64,000 nt of DNA from UBA11957 sp963603285 (GCA_963603285.1 CAVCMG010000008.1:1-64000), one strand, 5' to 3'; counted from the stretch's first letter, positions 1 through 8,799 are shown. The notes: a model not told the origin generated them from the letters alone. A program made the numbers and translations.

Positions 1-17
1 ATACTTTGCCCACAAAG

Positions 18-61
18 ATCACAGGGCAGATGCCCTGTATAGAAGCAATCTGCCCTGTGAT
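18..61 (-). terminator. Hairpin downstream of plsY
   Basis: A perfect 14-bp inverted repeat (18-31 with 48-61) lies about 20 bases past the plsY stop. Read on the minus strand the stem is followed by only a short T stretch (CTTTG), so it may act as a weak intrinsic terminator or as a 3' end stabiliser of the DUF512-der-plsY transcript. Confidence 0.55.
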
Positions 62-82
62 ATTCCTGTAACAAGCGAACAG

Positions 83-739
83 CTATGCTGTTTTGTCATG
101 TTTTTTGGAAAGATATGTCTTGCTCTCCGTACCGGCGAGCAGTCGTTTTATGTTCGTCCTGTGGCGATACAGCGTCATGGCTGTCAGAAGCGCAATGACC
201 ATATACAGCTCATTTAAATGATGCTGCGACATGGCGAAGCCGCCCAGCTGTCCGAATACAATGGTCTGGATCAGGAACAGGATGTAGCAGAGGATCGATC
301 CCAGCGATACGTAATGGCTCGTAAAGAAGATCAGGAAAAACTCTGCCATAACAACGAGGCCAACCTGCCAGCTCAGGCAGAACACAAGACCTACAGTACA
401 GGCCACGCCCTTGCCGCCCTTAAACTTCATATAGAAGGGGAAGTTATGGCCAAGGATCGCTCCGGCTGCCGCATAAGCGCATAACAGCGGCACGATGTCC
501 GCATGGGAAGCGCCAAACAGCAGACGGGTCACTACGGTGGCCGCCAGACACTTGAGCATATCACCCGCAAATGTCATCAGTCCCGCCTTGCGGCCAAGGG
601 TACGCATGGCGTTTGTTGTACCCGCATTGCCGCTGCCGTGCTCACGGATATCGATGCCGTGCAGCCGGCCAATAATATAGGATGTCTGGATCAGGCCAAA
701 GGCATAGCCGATCAGCAGACATAGGATTCGTACTATCAT
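83..739 (-). CDS. plsY: Glycerol-3-phosphate acyltransferase PlsY
   Basis: Membrane enzyme that transfers the acyl group of acyl-phosphate to glycerol-3-phosphate, the first step of phospholipid synthesis in most Gram-positives; it uses the acyl-phosphate made by PlsX (encoded at about 20 kb here). The 218-residue product has the family pattern: an N-terminal helix ending in the motif SYIIGRLHGIDIREHGSGNAG, the GSGNAGTTN loop at about 36-44, the GHNFPFYMKFKGGKGVA loop at about 97-113, and five hydrophobic segments. It lies 3 bases after der and ends the minus-strand operon DUF512-der-plsY. The length is normal and there are no oddities. Confidence 0.95.
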   Translation of the reverse strand: MIVRILCLLIGYAFGLIQTSYIIGRLHGIDIREHGSGNAGTTNAMRTLGRKAGLMTFAGDMLKCLAATVVTRLLFGASHADIVPLLCAYAAAGAILGHNFPFYMKFKGGKGVACTVGLVFCLSWQVGLVVMAEFFLIFFTSHYVSLGSILCYILFLIQTIVFGQLGGFAMSQHHLNELYMVIALLTAMTLYRHRTNIKRLLAGTESKTYLSKKHDKTA

Positions 740-742
740 GGA

Positions 743-2068
743 TCAGTTCTTGTCCTTTCTCTCCCGTACGATAAACTTCAGTGATGTACCTCTGAAGCCG
801 AACGCTTCACGGATCTGGTTTTCCAGATATCTCGTGTAGGAGAAATGCATCAGTTCCTTGTCGTTGACAAAGATCACAAAGGTCGGCGGTTTGACCGCTA
901 CCTGTGTCATATAGAAGATTTTCAGACGGTGTCCACGGTCTGACGGCGGCTGCTGCATGGCAACGGCCTCGGTCAGGATTTCATTTAACACACCAGTCTG
1001 GATACGCATGCTCTGGTTTTCAAGTACCATATCGATGGTTTCAAACAGCTTCGGCAGACGCTGTCCGGTCTCTGCGGATACGAAAAGGATCTCCGCATAC
1101 GGCATAAAGGACAGGGTGGAACGTACCTTTGCAGTAAATGTATTGATGGTCTTGTTGTCCTTCTCCACAGCATCCCATTTATTGACGGCAACGATAATAC
1201 CCTTGCCTCTTTCGTGGGCAATACCGGCGATCTTGGCATCCTGCTCGGTAACACCCTCTACGGCGTCAATGACCAGCACAACGATATCGGCCTTTTCTAC
1301 GGCGCTGACTGTACGCACGATACTGTAACGCTCCAGATCCTCCTTAATACGGCTCTTGCGGCGCAGTCCGGCGGTATCGATCAGAATGTATTCTTTACCA
1401 TTAACCTTTACGCGACTGTCGATCGCATCACGGGTCGTACCGGCGATATCAGATACGATGGCGCGGCTCTTGCCAGTCAGCTTGTTGACGATCGAGGATT
1501 TACCTACGTTTGGCTTGCCGACGATGGCAATACGCGGCGTATCGTCCTCTTCCTCTTCATGCTCCTGTGACGGGAAATGCTTGACCACCTCGTCCAGCAG
1601 GTCGCCGATACCCAGTCGACCGGAAGAAGAGATCGCGATCGGATCGCCCATGCCAAGATTATAAAATTCATAGGTATCCATAAGGAATTTGTCAAAATTA
1701 TCTACTTTATTGACAGCCAGAATGACCGGCTTGGAGCTGCGGCGCAGCATATCTGCCACCTTGGAATCCGCATCCACCAGTCCCTGTCGCACATCCACCA
1801 TAAATACGATCACATCGGCCGTATCGATGGCGATCTGCGCCTGTTCTCTCATCTGGGAAATAATCACGTCCCTGCTCTCCGGCTCAATACCGCCGGTATC
1901 CACCATTGTAAAGGAATAATTCAGCCAGGTCACATCGGCATAGATACGGTCGCGGGTTACGCCCGGCGTATCCTTGACAATGGAGATATTCTCCCCGGCC
2001 AAAGCATTAAACAGTGTGGATTTACCAACATTAGGACGGCCCACAATTGCTACTATCGGTTTGCTCAT
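743..2068 (-). CDS. der: Ribosome-associated double GTPase Der (EngA)
   Basis: Essential GTPase with two tandem G domains that helps mature the 50S subunit. Domain 1 carries GRPNVGKS at 10-17, VDTGG at 56-60 and NKVD at 120-123. Domain 2 carries GKPNVGKS at 184-191 and DTAG at 231-234, with NKWD further on. The last 85 or so residues form the KH-like domain. An acidic linker (EHEEEEDD, about 169-176) joins the two G domains. At 441 residues the length is typical. Its first 38 bases overlap the 3' end of the upstream DUF512 gene in another frame, which suggests translational coupling. Confidence 0.97.
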   Translation of the reverse strand: MSKPIVAIVGRPNVGKSTLFNALAGENISIVKDTPGVTRDRIYADVTWLNYSFTMVDTGGIEPESRDVIISQMREQAQIAIDTADVIVFMVDVRQGLVDADSKVADMLRRSSKPVILAVNKVDNFDKFLMDTYEFYNLGMGDPIAISSSGRLGIGDLLDEVVKHFPSQEHEEEEDDTPRIAIVGKPNVGKSSIVNKLTGKSRAIVSDIAGTTRDAIDSRVKVNGKEYILIDTAGLRRKSRIKEDLERYSIVRTVSAVEKADIVVLVIDAVEGVTEQDAKIAGIAHERGKGIIVAVNKWDAVEKDNKTINTFTAKVRSTLSFMPYAEILFVSAETGQRLPKLFETIDMVLENQSMRIQTGVLNEILTEAVAMQQPPSDRGHRLKIFYMTQVAVKPPTFVIFVNDKELMHFSYTRYLENQIREAFGFRGTSLKFIVRERKDKN

Positions 2069-3407
2069 ACAGTTGTCTCCTTTTATGTTTTTCCACTTTT
2101 CTTTTATACAGGATCGTTTCCACCAGATCCCTGCCGCTGGAATCCGCGACAGCTATCGGACGCTTAATCTCCTGCTCAAGCTCTTCTACGGTGTAATCAT
2201 CCAGGAAAACATTCTCGCCCGCCCGCAGCATGTTGCACGGCAGGATCACACGTTCTCCCAGTGTTCTCTCTTTCAGCTGTTTTTTCAGATCCTGTCCGGT
2301 GATCAGACCGGATACGGTGATCTTTTCTCCAAAGAAATCGTTGCGGATTGCCACCACATCGATATCGATCTCATCGTACACTGCCCGGATCTTTTCTGCA
2401 AGCATTTTTAAGAAAGGTGCTGCCAGACGCCCTGTAGCGATCGTCACAGAACCCGGCTCTACATCCTTTTTCGGCTCTGCCAGTACTTCTTCGACTTCTT
2501 CCTGCAAAAGCCGCAGCATGCCCACACCGTTTTCCAGCTGCAGATATCCATCATAGCGCGAAGCCCCGGGAAGCTCCCGTCCGGCCAGCAGATACCATTC
2601 ATCGCTGCAGTGTACCCGGTGTGTACCGGTTTTCTTCTTATAATATTGCTGCCAGCGTTCTACCTGGTCGATGACCTTTGCAGCATCCTCTGCTTCAAAC
2701 GATTCCAGAGGGAACAGACCTTTGCGGTACTTTGTCAGTCCGACGGGCACGATCGACACACTCTGCAATGCCGGCATATAGCTTTCGAAATCCCGCAGGG
2801 AGCGTTCCAGCTCCTCACCGTCATTGATGCCCTTGCAGAGAACAATCTGGCCATTCAGCTCGATATCCGCCTCGGCCAGCCGCCGGATCTTTCCGAACAC
2901 ATCACCGGCAAAGCGGTTATGCAGCATCTTGCAGCGAAGCTCCGGATTGGTCGTATGAAACGAAATATTGATCGGGGCCAGATGGTAATAAATGATACGG
3001 TCGATATCATGATCGCTCATATTTGTCAGTGTAACGTAATTGCCCTGCAGGAACGAAAGGCGGGAATCATCATCCTTAAAATACAGCGTCTCACGCATAC
3101 CCGGCGGCATCTGGTCGATAAAGCAGAAAATACAGTTATTGCGGCAGGAACGGTACTCGTCCATCAGGCTGTTGACAAACGTAATGCCCAGGTCCTCCTC
3201 CAGCTCCTTTTCGATCTCCAGCTCCCATTCCTCGCCATCTGCCTTGCGCACAACCATAGTCAGGTATTCATCGTTGGTCAGATAATGATAATCAAATACG
3301 TCTTCTATTTTTTTGTCATTGATCGATACCAGCTCATCTCCCGGCACCAGCTCCAGCTCCTCGGCAATACTGCCCGGCGCTACAGCTCCTATGACATGCT
3401 TTGGCAT
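2031..3407 (-). CDS. DUF512 protein: PDZ plus radical-SAM-like Fe-S domain
   Basis: This 458-residue protein belongs to the DUF512 family found beside der in many clostridia; no reaction is established for it. Residues 1-60 look like a PDZ-type domain (GSIAEELELVPGDELVSIN). Residues 88-95 hold a CxxxCxxC triad (C88, C92, C95; CRNNCIFC), the pattern that binds a 4Fe-4S cluster in radical SAM enzymes. A conserved DUF512 C-terminal region follows. A good promoter lies upstream and it heads the operon with der and plsY. The start is ATG 3407 behind GAGGAG. The family call is firm; the catalytic role is inference. Confidence 0.85.
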   Translation of the reverse strand: MPKHVIGAVAPGSIAEELELVPGDELVSINDKKIEDVFDYHYLTNDEYLTMVVRKADGEEWELEIEKELEEDLGITFVNSLMDEYRSCRNNCIFCFIDQMPPGMRETLYFKDDDSRLSFLQGNYVTLTNMSDHDIDRIIYYHLAPINISFHTTNPELRCKMLHNRFAGDVFGKIRRLAEADIELNGQIVLCKGINDGEELERSLRDFESYMPALQSVSIVPVGLTKYRKGLFPLESFEAEDAAKVIDQVERWQQYYKKKTGTHRVHCSDEWYLLAGRELPGASRYDGYLQLENGVGMLRLLQEEVEEVLAEPKKDVEPGSVTIATGRLAAPFLKMLAEKIRAVYDEIDIDVVAIRNDFFGEKITVSGLITGQDLKKQLKERTLGERVILPCNMLRAGENVFLDDYTVEELEQEIKRPIAVADSSGRDLVETILYKRKVEKHKRRQLYEQTDSSNCGPS

Positions 3408-3437
3408 ATACTCTCCTCCTGTCAGAACGTTCTTTTC

Positions 3438-3466
3438 ATCATAACAAGATTATTTTCAAAATGCAA
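3438..3466 (-). promoter_or_regulatory. Promoter of the DUF512-der-plsY operon
   Basis: On the minus strand TTGCAT (3461-3466) and TATGAT (3438-3443) are separated by exactly 17 bases, a good sigma-A type arrangement about 30 bases upstream of the DUF512 start codon. Confidence 0.6.
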
Positions 3467-3536
3467 CGCTGTTTTACCTGAATCCTTATATTTCCACAGT
3501 TTTTTACACAAATTTTGTATTTTCTGTCATACTGTA

Positions 3537-3565
3537 TTGACGCTTTTTTGCCGGGATGCTATAAC
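3537..3565 (+). promoter_or_regulatory. Promoter of prs
   Basis: TTGACG (3537-3542), a 17-base spacer and TATAAC (3560-3565) form a near-consensus promoter. The predicted transcription start near 3572 leaves only about 8 bases before the ATG at 3580, which argues that translation begins at the next in-frame ATG (3616), which has its own ribosome binding site. Confidence 0.65.
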
Positions 3566-3615
3566 TAAGGTGAGTTTTTATGAAATATAACGAATATGAC
3601 AATCGGAGGTTTCTA

Positions 3616-4791
3616 ATGGCAAATTTAGACTTACTCGAGTGTTCCATTCCTGTTGCACCGATCAAGATCGTTGCACTGAAAGGCTGTACCGAGCTCGGCA
3701 ATATTGTAAATGATTATCTGGTTTCTTTCCGTAAGGAAATGGCTCAGAAAAGAACCGACCACAACAACAACATCACATGGTCCGGCTATGCTGAAGATAC
3801 TTTTCTGATAGACGCTGAATGCCCGCGTTTTGGTAGCGGTGAAGCCAAAGGTAAGATCAATGCTTCTATCCGTGGTGCCGATCTCTTTATCATGGTAGAT
3901 ATCAGCAACTATACACCGACCTACAAGATCGGACCTTACATCAACCATATGTCTCCGGATGACCATTACCAAGATCTGAAACGTATCATCCAGGCCGCTA
4001 CCGGCAAGGCACACCGTATCAATGTTATCATGCCATTCCTGTATGAGGGACGTCAGCATAAGCGTTCTTCCCGTGAATCTCTGGACTGTGCAGCAGCACT
4101 GCAGGAGCTGATCAGCATGGGTGTGGAGAACATCATCACATTCGATGCCCATGATCCGCGTGTCATGAATGCGATCCCGCTGAATGGTTTCGATAACTTT
4201 ATGCCGACCTATCAGTTTTTAAAAGCTTTGCTTCGTTCCGTACCGGATCTGAAGCTAGACAATGAGCATCTGATGATCATTTCCCCGGATGAGGGTGCGA
4301 TGAACCGTGCTGTATACTTCTCCAATATCCTCGGCGTGGATATGGGTATGTTCTACAAGCGTCGTGACTACTCCACGATCGTTAATGGCAAGAATCCGAT
4401 CGTTGCCCACGAGTTCCTGGGTGATTCCGTAGAGGGCAAGGACTGTATCATCGTGGATGATATGATTTCTTCCGGTGAAAGTATGCTGGATGTTGCCAAG
4501 CAGCTGAAAGAAAGAAATGCAAACCGAATCTTTGTCTGCACGACGTTTGGTCTGTTTACGGATGGTCTGGCGAAGTTTGATGAGTATTATGAGAAGGGCT
4601 ATATCAACAAGATCATCACAACGGATCTGAACTACCGTCCGGCAGAGCTTCTGGAAAGACCATACTATGAGCCGGCACGTATGGGTAAATATGTGGCAAG
4701 CATTATGGATATTCTGAATCATGATGTTTCTGTTGAGAAGGTTCGTTCTACGACAGACAAGATCAATAAACTGCTGGCTAAGCATCGCTAA
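3616..4791 (+). CDS. prs: Ribose-phosphate pyrophosphokinase (PRPP synthetase)
   Basis: Makes phosphoribosyl pyrophosphate from ribose-5-phosphate and ATP for nucleotide, His, Trp and NAD synthesis; cytosolic. The product is 391 residues from ATG 3616, which is preceded by CGGAGG with 6-base spacing. An upstream in-frame ATG at 3580 would add 12 residues but sits almost at the predicted transcription start. The PRPP-binding loop is visible as CIIVDDMISSGESM and a long N-terminal half precedes it. It is longer than the classical enzyme of about 315 residues, as is usual for the clostridial variant. It is monocistronic, with its own promoter and terminator, divergent from the der operon. Confidence 0.92.
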   Translation: MANLDLLECSIPVAPIKIVALKGCTELGNIVNDYLVSFRKEMAQKRTDHNNNITWSGYAEDTFLIDAECPRFGSGEAKGKINASIRGADLFIMVDISNYTPTYKIGPYINHMSPDDHYQDLKRIIQAATGKAHRINVIMPFLYEGRQHKRSSRESLDCAAALQELISMGVENIITFDAHDPRVMNAIPLNGFDNFMPTYQFLKALLRSVPDLKLDNEHLMIISPDEGAMNRAVYFSNILGVDMGMFYKRRDYSTIVNGKNPIVAHEFLGDSVEGKDCIIVDDMISSGESMLDVAKQLKERNANRIFVCTTFGLFTDGLAKFDEYYEKGYINKIITTDLNYRPAELLERPYYEPARMGKYVASIMDILNHDVSVEKVRSTTDKINKLLAKHR

Positions 4792-4809
4792 TTGTATGAT
4801 AAAATACGA

Positions 4810-4846
4810 AACAGGCACCGTTCTTCGAACGAGTGCCTGTTTTTTG
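4810..4846 (+). terminator. Intrinsic terminator of prs
   Basis: A stem of AACAGGCAC (4810-4818) with GTGCCTGTT (4833-4841), extended inside by CGTTC/GAACG, is followed by a T run. It lies 18 bases past the prs stop. Confidence 0.9.
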
Positions 4847-4860
4847 GATTGTGCAGCATG

Positions 4861-5057
4861 AAAAAGCAGGGAATACGGCTGATATCTCTCTTTCAAAACA
4901 AGTGCAACGCTTTGCTGAGCTACGTGCCAGCTCCAACTAATGCGCTCGCTAAAGCGGGCTCGCGCATAAGTTTACGTAGGCACGGGATCTCATCAAAGCT
5001 AAAAGCGCACTTTGAATCGTTTTGAAAGAGAGATACCAGCCGTATCTCCTGCTTTTT
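4861..5057. repeat. Long rod-like inverted repeat, element 1
   Basis: About 197 bases between the convergent ends of prs and pgeF form one long imperfect hairpin. The outer arms (4861-4900 and 5018-5057) match at about 36 of 40 positions, including AGAGAGATA/TATCTCTCT blocks flanked by A5 and T6 runs. The arms continue through CGTGCC (4923-4928) against GGCACG (4979-4984). The apex is a near-perfect small hairpin, AACTAATGCGC against GCGCATAAGTT. No protein-coding potential was seen. It could act as a bidirectional terminator, a mobile palindromic element or a structured RNA. Confidence 0.75.
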
Positions 5058-5088
5058 TATGCGGAAGTTTACTGGCAAAGATATTCTC

Positions 5089-5931
5089 CTACTTCAACAT
5101 TAAAAATGCATTGAGATTTCCGCGTTGGCCATGGGAGGCGCGGTGAGAAAAAAGCTCGTCGGGATTACAGCAGGTGCATATATTTGGCAGGAATATATGC
5201 TCTGGCAGGATACCGGCGGTGAGCATGGTGTGACGGCAGGCGTTCCAGAGGTTGAGCTGGTATTTGCCGTTTTCTTTTACATAGTAGAGGTCTGGCCAGA
5301 TTTCCTGCGGGTAGGTTTTCTGAAATTCGAGGATGACGTCCCTGCTGACTTCGTAGCAGTCCTGACAGATGGACGGGCCGATGGCGGCGAGGATATCTTT
5401 TGCTTTGCTGCCGTACAGCTCTGCCATTTTGCGGACGGTCACGGCGCCGATCTGGCCGACGGTGCCGCGCCAGCCGGAATGGGACAGGCCGATGGCATGG
5501 TGTACGGGATCGTAAAAGTACAAGGGGACGCAGTCGGCAAAAGAGGTACAGAGGGCTACACCGGGCTCGTTAGTCACCAGTCCATCCACATCTGTCCAGG
5601 TCTTTGGCTTTGTCACGCCCTCTCCGCAATGGGAATGGTCGGTCTCACGCACATTGGCTGTGTGGGTCTGGTCTGTACAGACAATCTGTTCCGGGCGGAT
5701 ACCGATCGCTGTGCAGAAACGGCGGTAATTTTCACTGACGTTTTCGGGCAGGTCGCCACGGGAAAAGCTCAGATTCATGGTGCCAAGATGTTCTTTACTT
5801 ACACCACCTTTCCGTGTGGAAAAAGCATGGACAATTTCCTCGCAGGCATCCAATGCCGGGAACGTCAGATATTCTACACCATTCTTTTCGTTGATCTTCA
5901 TTTTCGGCTGTGTTTCATCTTTCCAACGCAT
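5089..5931 (-). CDS. pgeF: Peptidoglycan editing factor PgeF / YfiH-type laccase-domain protein
   Basis: Member of the multicopper-oxidase-like YfiH/YlmD family, shown in E. coli to correct misincorporated amino acids in peptidoglycan precursors and elsewhere reported as a purine nucleoside hydrolase or oxidase. The conserved metal and substrate blocks are present: CTDQTHTANV, FADCVPLYFYD, GLSHSGWRGTVGQI and GPSICQDCYEV, plus the C-terminal ICTCCNPDELFSHR. The length of 280 residues is normal. An alternative start at the internal ATG (MKINEKNG) would drop 10 residues. A terminator-like hairpin separates it from yraN upstream. Confidence 0.9.
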   Translation of the reverse strand: MRWKDETQPKMKINEKNGVEYLTFPALDACEEIVHAFSTRKGGVSKEHLGTMNLSFSRGDLPENVSENYRRFCTAIGIRPEQIVCTDQTHTANVRETDHSHCGEGVTKPKTWTDVDGLVTNEPGVALCTSFADCVPLYFYDPVHHAIGLSHSGWRGTVGQIGAVTVRKMAELYGSKAKDILAAIGPSICQDCYEVSRDVILEFQKTYPQEIWPDLYYVKENGKYQLNLWNACRHTMLTAGILPEHIFLPNICTCCNPDELFSHRASHGQRGNLNAFLMLK

Positions 5932-5982
5932 AATATACCTCTCTTGTCATGCTGCCACCAGATACGGACAGCTTCTTACAAA

Positions 5983-6025
5983 ATATGCGTCAAAGTCCAT
6001 GGTCACAGGAAGCATTGACGCATAT
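5983..6025 (-). terminator. Hairpin between yraN and pgeF
   Basis: ATATGCGTCAA (5983-5993) pairs with TTGACGCATAT (6015-6025). Read on the minus strand it is followed by TTTTG. This is a likely terminator or attenuator between the two genes. Confidence 0.55.
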
Positions 6026-6039
6026 ATACAAACTGTATT

Positions 6040-6399
6040 TTACCACCCATATGCGCAGTCGAACGCATTGCGGATATGGTGGATCTGTTCTCCGCAGACG
6101 GCCACCACGTCGAAACGGCAGGGCGTCGTCTCCGACAGCCGCTTTTTCAGCAGGTAATCCTGCGCGGTGCGGCTGATCCGCAGCTGTTTGCGGTAATCTA
6201 CAGCTTCCTCCGGGAATCCGGCGGCGCTGTTTTTTCTGTATTTGACCTCCACGAACACAAGGTATCTGCCCTCGCGCACGATCAGGTCGATTTCCCCACG
6301 TTTGCTGCGATAATTTTTCTCAAGAATCTCGCAGCCCTCTCTCTTCAGGAATATACACACCTGTTCTTCCCAGATGTTTCCCAAAGATCTCTTATTCAT
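6040..6399 (-). CDS. YraN/UPF0102 family endonuclease-like protein
   Basis: A 119-residue member of UPF0102 (YraN), a PD-(D/E)XK nuclease-fold family of uncertain role that commonly sits next to rnhB. The fold's active-site pattern is visible: NYRSKRGEIDLIVREG followed by LVFVEVKYRK (E..D...EVK). The gene lies 14 bases after rnhB in the lepB-rbgA-rnhB-yraN series. Length is typical. Whether it cuts nucleic acid is not settled for the family. Confidence 0.9.
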   Translation of the reverse strand: MNKRSLGNIWEEQVCIFLKREGCEILEKNYRSKRGEIDLIVREGRYLVFVEVKYRKNSAAGFPEEAVDYRKQLRISRTAQDYLLKKRLSETTPCRFDVVAVCGEQIHHIRNAFDCAYGW

Positions 6400-6413
6400 A
6401 TCTGTCTTTCTTT

Positions 6414-7172
6414 TTACTCCACAAAATGCGTGATAAAGCTTCTTCTGTGGATCTCACACGGCCCTTTTTCCTTCAACGCTGCGATATGTGTCGCGGAGCC
6501 GTAACCCTTGTTGGAAGCAAAATCATAGCCCGGATAGATGGCATCATATTCGACCATCATCCTGTCCCTTGTCACCTTGGCAACAATACTGGCAGCAGCG
6601 ATCGACGCACTTTTGGCGTCACCTTTGATGATCGGCACCTGCCGCATGGAGAGTCCCGGGATCGTCACTGCATCGTTTAACAGGACTTCCGGCTGCGGAT
6701 CCAGCGCCGCTACTGCCGCGCGCATAGCCTCGTAGGTAGCCTGCAAAATATTGATCTCGTCGATCCGTTTCTGATCGACAATACCGATGCCGATGGATAC
6801 CGCTTTTTGCCGGATCACATCGTACAGCTCCTCCCGCTTTCTGGCGCTCAGCTGCTTGGAATCGTTCAGATACAGGATTTCTTCATCTGTCGGCAGGATC
6901 ACTGCACAGGCTACGACAGGGCCTGCCAGCGGTCCACGGCCCACCTCATCGATGCCGCAGATCGCGCCGCAGGACGCATATTCCCGCTCATAGGCTTTCA
7001 TCTGGTATATGCGCTCGCGCTCGGCAGCCAGCTTTTCTTCGTCCTTTCTGGCCTTTGCCACGAGCTTTTGTACACCGCTTCTTGTATCCGCTTCATACTC
7101 TGCCAACAGTCGCTGCAGGTTGTCACCGGAGGCGGCCTGTAACTCTGCTTTGATCTCCGCTATGCTTTTCAT
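6414..7172 (-). CDS. rnhB: Ribonuclease HII
   Basis: Removes RNA from RNA/DNA hybrids and single ribonucleotides from DNA. The catalytic carboxylates are in GIDEVGRGPLAGPV and the DSKQLS block, with GDAKSASIAAASIVAKVTRD further on. The 252-residue protein has an N-terminal extension of about 70 residues, largely charged and helical, as in Bacillus RnhB. Its start overlaps the last bases of rbgA (7169-7172), indicating coupled translation. Confidence 0.95.
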   Translation of the reverse strand: MKSIAEIKAELQAASGDNLQRLLAEYEADTRSGVQKLVAKARKDEEKLAAERERIYQMKAYEREYASCGAICGIDEVGRGPLAGPVVACAVILPTDEEILYLNDSKQLSARKREELYDVIRQKAVSIGIGIVDQKRIDEINILQATYEAMRAAVAALDPQPEVLLNDAVTIPGLSMRQVPIIKGDAKSASIAAASIVAKVTRDRMMVEYDAIYPGYDFASNKGYGSATHIAALKEKGPCEIHRRSFITHFVE

Positions 7173-8032
7173 GCTTCTTCCTCCGCCGGTCTTTCCAGAG
7201 AGAATCTGCCCAGACGGCCGTTACGGAAATCATCCATAAACATTGCCGCGGCTTTGGCGTAATCATACTCTCCGCCTTTTGCCAGGCATTTGCGTCTCTC
7301 CGCAACACGTTCCAGGATCTCCAGCGGCTTTTCGGCCTCCTCACTGACCTCATACTGCTTTTCAATCAGTCCCGGGTATGTCTCCCGCAGAAAGTCGATG
7401 GCCAGCAGCGACAGCTCCTCGATATTCAGGATATTCTCATTGATAGAGCCAATCATGGCCAGACGGATACCCACATTCTGATCTTCAAATTTCGGCCAGA
7501 GGATACCCGGGGTGTCCAAAAGCTCCAGGCCCTTACCCATACGGATCCACTGCTTGCCCTTGGTCACACCGGGCTTGTTGCCTGTCTTGGCGCAATTTTT
7601 ACCGGCATAGGCGTTGATAAAGGTGGATTTACCGACATTCGGGATACCGGCCACCATGGCACGGATCGGACGGTTTTTGATACCGCGGCGGCGGTCTCTT
7701 TCGATCTTTTCCTTACATGCTTCCTGTACCTTCTGGCTGATGGTTTTGATCCCGGCACCTGTCTTGGAATTGATCTGTACGACGGTATATCCGAGCTTTT
7801 CAAAATACGCTATCCATTTTTCATTAACAGACGAATCAGCCAGATCCGATTTGTTCAGAAGGATCAGACGCGCTTTATTCTTTCCCAGCTCATCGATATC
7901 CGGATTACGGCTGGATAACGGCACACGGGCGTCCACCAGCTCGATGATCAGGTCGATCAGCTTGATATCCTCCTGCATCATGCGTCTGGCCTTGGTCATA
8001 TGTCCCGGATACCACTGTATATTCATTGCCAT
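7169..8032 (-). CDS. rbgA: Ribosome biogenesis GTPase RbgA (YlqF)
   Basis: Circularly permuted GTPase needed for a late step of 50S assembly. The permuted order is visible: the NKSD motif (LLNKSDLAD) comes before the P-loop GIPNVGKSTFINAYAG, and DTPGILWPKF follows. The N-terminus MNIQWYPGHMTKARRMM is the family hallmark. Translation may start at ATG 8032 or at the ATG two codons later. The length of 287 residues is typical. It lies between lepB and rnhB, as in Bacillus. Confidence 0.95.
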   Translation of the reverse strand: MAMNIQWYPGHMTKARRMMQEDIKLIDLIIELVDARVPLSSRNPDIDELGKNKARLILLNKSDLADSSVNEKWIAYFEKLGYTVVQINSKTGAGIKTISQKVQEACKEKIERDRRRGIKNRPIRAMVAGIPNVGKSTFINAYAGKNCAKTGNKPGVTKGKQWIRMGKGLELLDTPGILWPKFEDQNVGIRLAMIGSINENILNIEELSLLAIDFLRETYPGLIEKQYEVSEEAEKPLEILERVAERRKCLAKGGEYDYAKAAAMFMDDFRNGRLGRFSLERPAEEEA

Positions 8033-8046
8033 AGCTTACTCCTTTT

Positions 8047-8619
8047 CTAATGCAAAAATCCCAGTCTGGAATAGGGAGCGATCCGAAACCAGACCTTACC
8101 TACAATATTGGCCAGCTTCACGTTGCCGATATCGGAATACCGGCTGTCTGCGCTGTTGTTACGATTGTCACCCAGTACGAAGTATTCGTTGTCTCCCAGC
8201 TTGATCTCCTGCTCGGCCAGACCGGCATAGCTGATGGAGGGCAGATCCTTTTTCTCCATATAGGTCGCACCGTTGATCAGAATCTGGCCGTCGCTGATCT
8301 GGATCGTCTCGCCCGGCAGTCCGATGACACGCTTGACATGCAAACTGGCATTGGCCGCATCATTGCTGCGGAAAACGATCATATCATCCCTCTTTGGTTT
8401 GGACAGCTTATAGGCCATCGTATTGACCAGCATCGTATCACCAATCTGTACGGTGGGCTCCATGGAGCCTTCGGTCATATCTACATTTTTACAGAAAAAA
8501 ATCGAAAACACCGCGCCCAGAACAATGGCAACGATGATCTCAAATATCCAGATCAGCAGAGAGCGCATACTGAAACGACTGCGCAGATGCTCTCTGACAT
8601 AACGGGCTCTTATACTCAT
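8047..8619 (-). CDS. lepB: Signal peptidase I
   Basis: Membrane serine protease that removes signal peptides from secreted proteins. ATG 8619 is chosen because a GAGGAAG site precedes it; the frame is open further but only with a TTG at 8652. The 190-residue product has one N-terminal membrane segment (LLIWIFEIIVAIVLGAVFSI), the catalytic serine in EGSMEPTVQIGD, the lysine in HVKRVIGLPG and the box GDNRNNSADSR. It follows rplS and precedes rbgA, a common Gram-positive order. Confidence 0.94.
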   Translation of the reverse strand: MSIRARYVREHLRSRFSMRSLLIWIFEIIVAIVLGAVFSIFFCKNVDMTEGSMEPTVQIGDTMLVNTMAYKLSKPKRDDMIVFRSNDAANASLHVKRVIGLPGETIQISDGQILINGATYMEKKDLPSISYAGLAEQEIKLGDNEYFVLGDNRNNSADSRYSDIGNVKLANIVGKVWFRIAPYSRLGFLH

Positions 8620-8696
8620 AATTCTTCCTCTTCTATATGCATGATAGCTCAAAAATAATCCACCGCATCATTTTTTCATATGCATGGCAACGCAAA

Positions 8697-8726
8697 CAGG
8701 GACAGGTACCTTTGTACCTGTCCCTG
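8697..8726 (-). terminator. 13-bp perfect hairpin between rplS and lepB
   Basis: CAGGGACAGGTAC (8697-8709) and GTACCTGTCCCTG (8714-8726) enclose a 4-base loop, with only TTTG after it on the minus strand. It may partly terminate or protect the trmD-rplS message before lepB. Confidence 0.5.
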
Positions 8727-8799
8727 CCGAATCCCGAATCACTTTCGGTGGTCTGTGCATACACTGCACCGGCCTGCCAAACAGTCACAAACGGTCAGC

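Noticed and set aside
2610..3590. 326-codon plus-strand frame opposite the DUF512 gene
   Set aside because: Shadow of a gene with PDZ and CxxxCxxC motifs, a promoter and a ribosome binding site on the other strand.
5125..6018. 297-codon plus-strand frame opposite pgeF
   Set aside because: The pgeF motifs are unambiguous on the minus strand; the opposite frame has no start signal.
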